Shown one piece after another: positions 39,838-40,209 of a stretch of DNA of 40,209 bases. Source of the stretch: Bacteroidales bacterium (lineage in GTDB: Bacteria > Bacteroidota > Bacteroidia > Bacteroidales > UBA932). The notes below the pieces were generated by a model that made no database searches, was not told where the DNA came from, and saw only the letters and a program-made list of their open reading frames with translations. The stretch lies in NCBI GenBank assembly GCA_017428245.1, contig JAFRRF010000028.1, positions 1 through 40,209 on the forward strand, in the 5' to 3' direction. Numbering within the stretch: position 1 is the first letter of the stretch; every line of letters begins with the position of its first letter. Position numbers and translations under genes: made by a program.

Positions 39838-40209
39838 ATGAAATTACACCTTTTTGCCATAATTGCCCTTTGCGGACTGTTGACGATGTCCTGCGTTGAG
39901 ATTTACGACTGTTCCGATCCCAAGCCCGTCAAGCTGAACTGCAAGAAACCGGACTATCTGAAACGGGGCGACAAGGTCGCGCTCATTTCCCCGTCCTTTT
40001 TCACGCCGATGGAGAATGTGGAGAAGACGGCCGCCCTGCTGCGGACGTGGGGCCTGGAACCCGTCATCGGGCCGAACGTGGGCAAGACGTATGACGGCAA
40101 ATATGCCGGAACCGTCGCGGAGCGGCTAAGCGACATCCGCTGGGCCCTTGACGATCCTTCCATTAAGGCCATCATCTGCAATCGCGGCGGATACGGTACC
40201 ATCCAGCTC
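39838..40209 (+). CDS. LD-carboxypeptidase (S66 family) lipoprotein, 5' part only
   Basis: The first 124 codons run off the window end. A lipoprotein signal is present (hydrophobic 4-16, then LTMSC, predicted lipidated Cys19). The mature part has the S66 N-terminal fold: RGDKVALISPSFF, a helix in MENVEKTAALLRTWGLEPVIG, AERLSDIRWALDDPSIKAIICNRGGYG. S66 enzymes remove the terminal D-Ala from murein tetrapeptides; the family enzyme in E. coli is cytoplasmic, while this one is predicted to be membrane-anchored outside the cytoplasm. The nucleophile elbow follows the RGGYG motif and the catalytic Glu/His lie beyond the window. It fits functionally with the NlpC and epimerase genes 6-9 kb upstream. 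Confidence 0.88.
   Translation, partial: MKLHLFAIIALCGLLTMSCVEIYDCSDPKPVKLNCKKPDYLKRGDKVALISPSFFTPMENVEKTAALLRTWGLEPVIGPNVGKTYDGKYAGTVAERLSDIRWALDDPSIKAIICNRGGYGTIQL

Overview
The window looks like chromosomal DNA from a fairly GC-rich member of the Bacteroidales (phylum Bacteroidota). The evidence is gene content typical of that group: a type III glutamine synthetase, a lipoprotein NlpC/P60 hydrolase next to an exported dipeptide epimerase, an ArgR/ArgG/M20 arginine cluster, and a membrane-anchored LytTR regulator. Several intergenic regions also carry the Bacteroidota promoter signature (TTTG, about 19-20 bp, TAnnTTTG). I cannot name the genus from sequence alone; Rikenellaceae-like or related high-GC Bacteroidales would fit.

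Layout. 1-1.5 kb: a tRNA-Gly(GCC) with promoter and terminator, an 18-bp copy of its 3' end at the window edge, and a small regulator/membrane-protein pair. 1.5-5.4 kb (minus strand): pheS, an arginine deiminase, a mannose-1-phosphate guanylyltransferase and yraN. 5.5-14.5 kb (plus strand): a tightly packed arginine/carbamoyl-phosphate operon, argR - [GNAT::argG fusion] - M20 deacylase - argH - carA - carB, preceded by two ARG-box-like palindromes. 14.5-20.3 kb (minus strand): leuA-leuC-leuD-leuB-ilvE, preceded by a leucine-rich 17-codon leader peptide and an intrinsic terminator, a classical attenuator layout. 20.3-22.5 kb: type III glutamine synthetase. 22.77-29.68 kb (minus strand): an unbroken run fabH-fabF-fabZ-fabG-etfB-etfA-acyl-CoA dehydrogenase, divergent from a membrane LytTR regulator, with an acyl carrier protein gene facing it. 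31.0-34.7 kb (plus strand): NlpC/P60 lipoprotein, Tat-exported Ala-Glu-type epimerase, and an exported protein with a discoidin-like C-terminus. 34.7-37.5 kb: two exported proteins of unknown role with gene remnants around them. 37.8-39.4 kb: an exported two-domain esterase. 39.8 kb to the end: the start of an LD-carboxypeptidase lipoprotein gene.

How the genes fit together. The arginine operon supplies the late steps (acyl-citrulline deacylation, argininosuccinate synthesis and cleavage) plus carbamoyl phosphate; the GNAT fused to ArgG may be the first, acylating enzyme. The leu operon makes leucine and appears tuned by leucyl-tRNA supply. The fab/etf/ACAD run holds condensing, ketoreductase and dehydratase enzymes, but the only candidate for the final reducing step is the ETF-linked acyl-CoA dehydrogenase; this is the best candidate for an undescribed system. 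The peptidoglycan-fragment enzymes (NlpC, epimerase, LdcA) all carry export signals, which suggests muropeptide breakdown outside the cytoplasm.

Two copies of a 140-153 bp inverted-ended repeat (REPIN- or MITE-like), each upstream of a promoter, are the clearest non-coding structures. No CRISPR array, rRNA, transposase or phage gene was seen.
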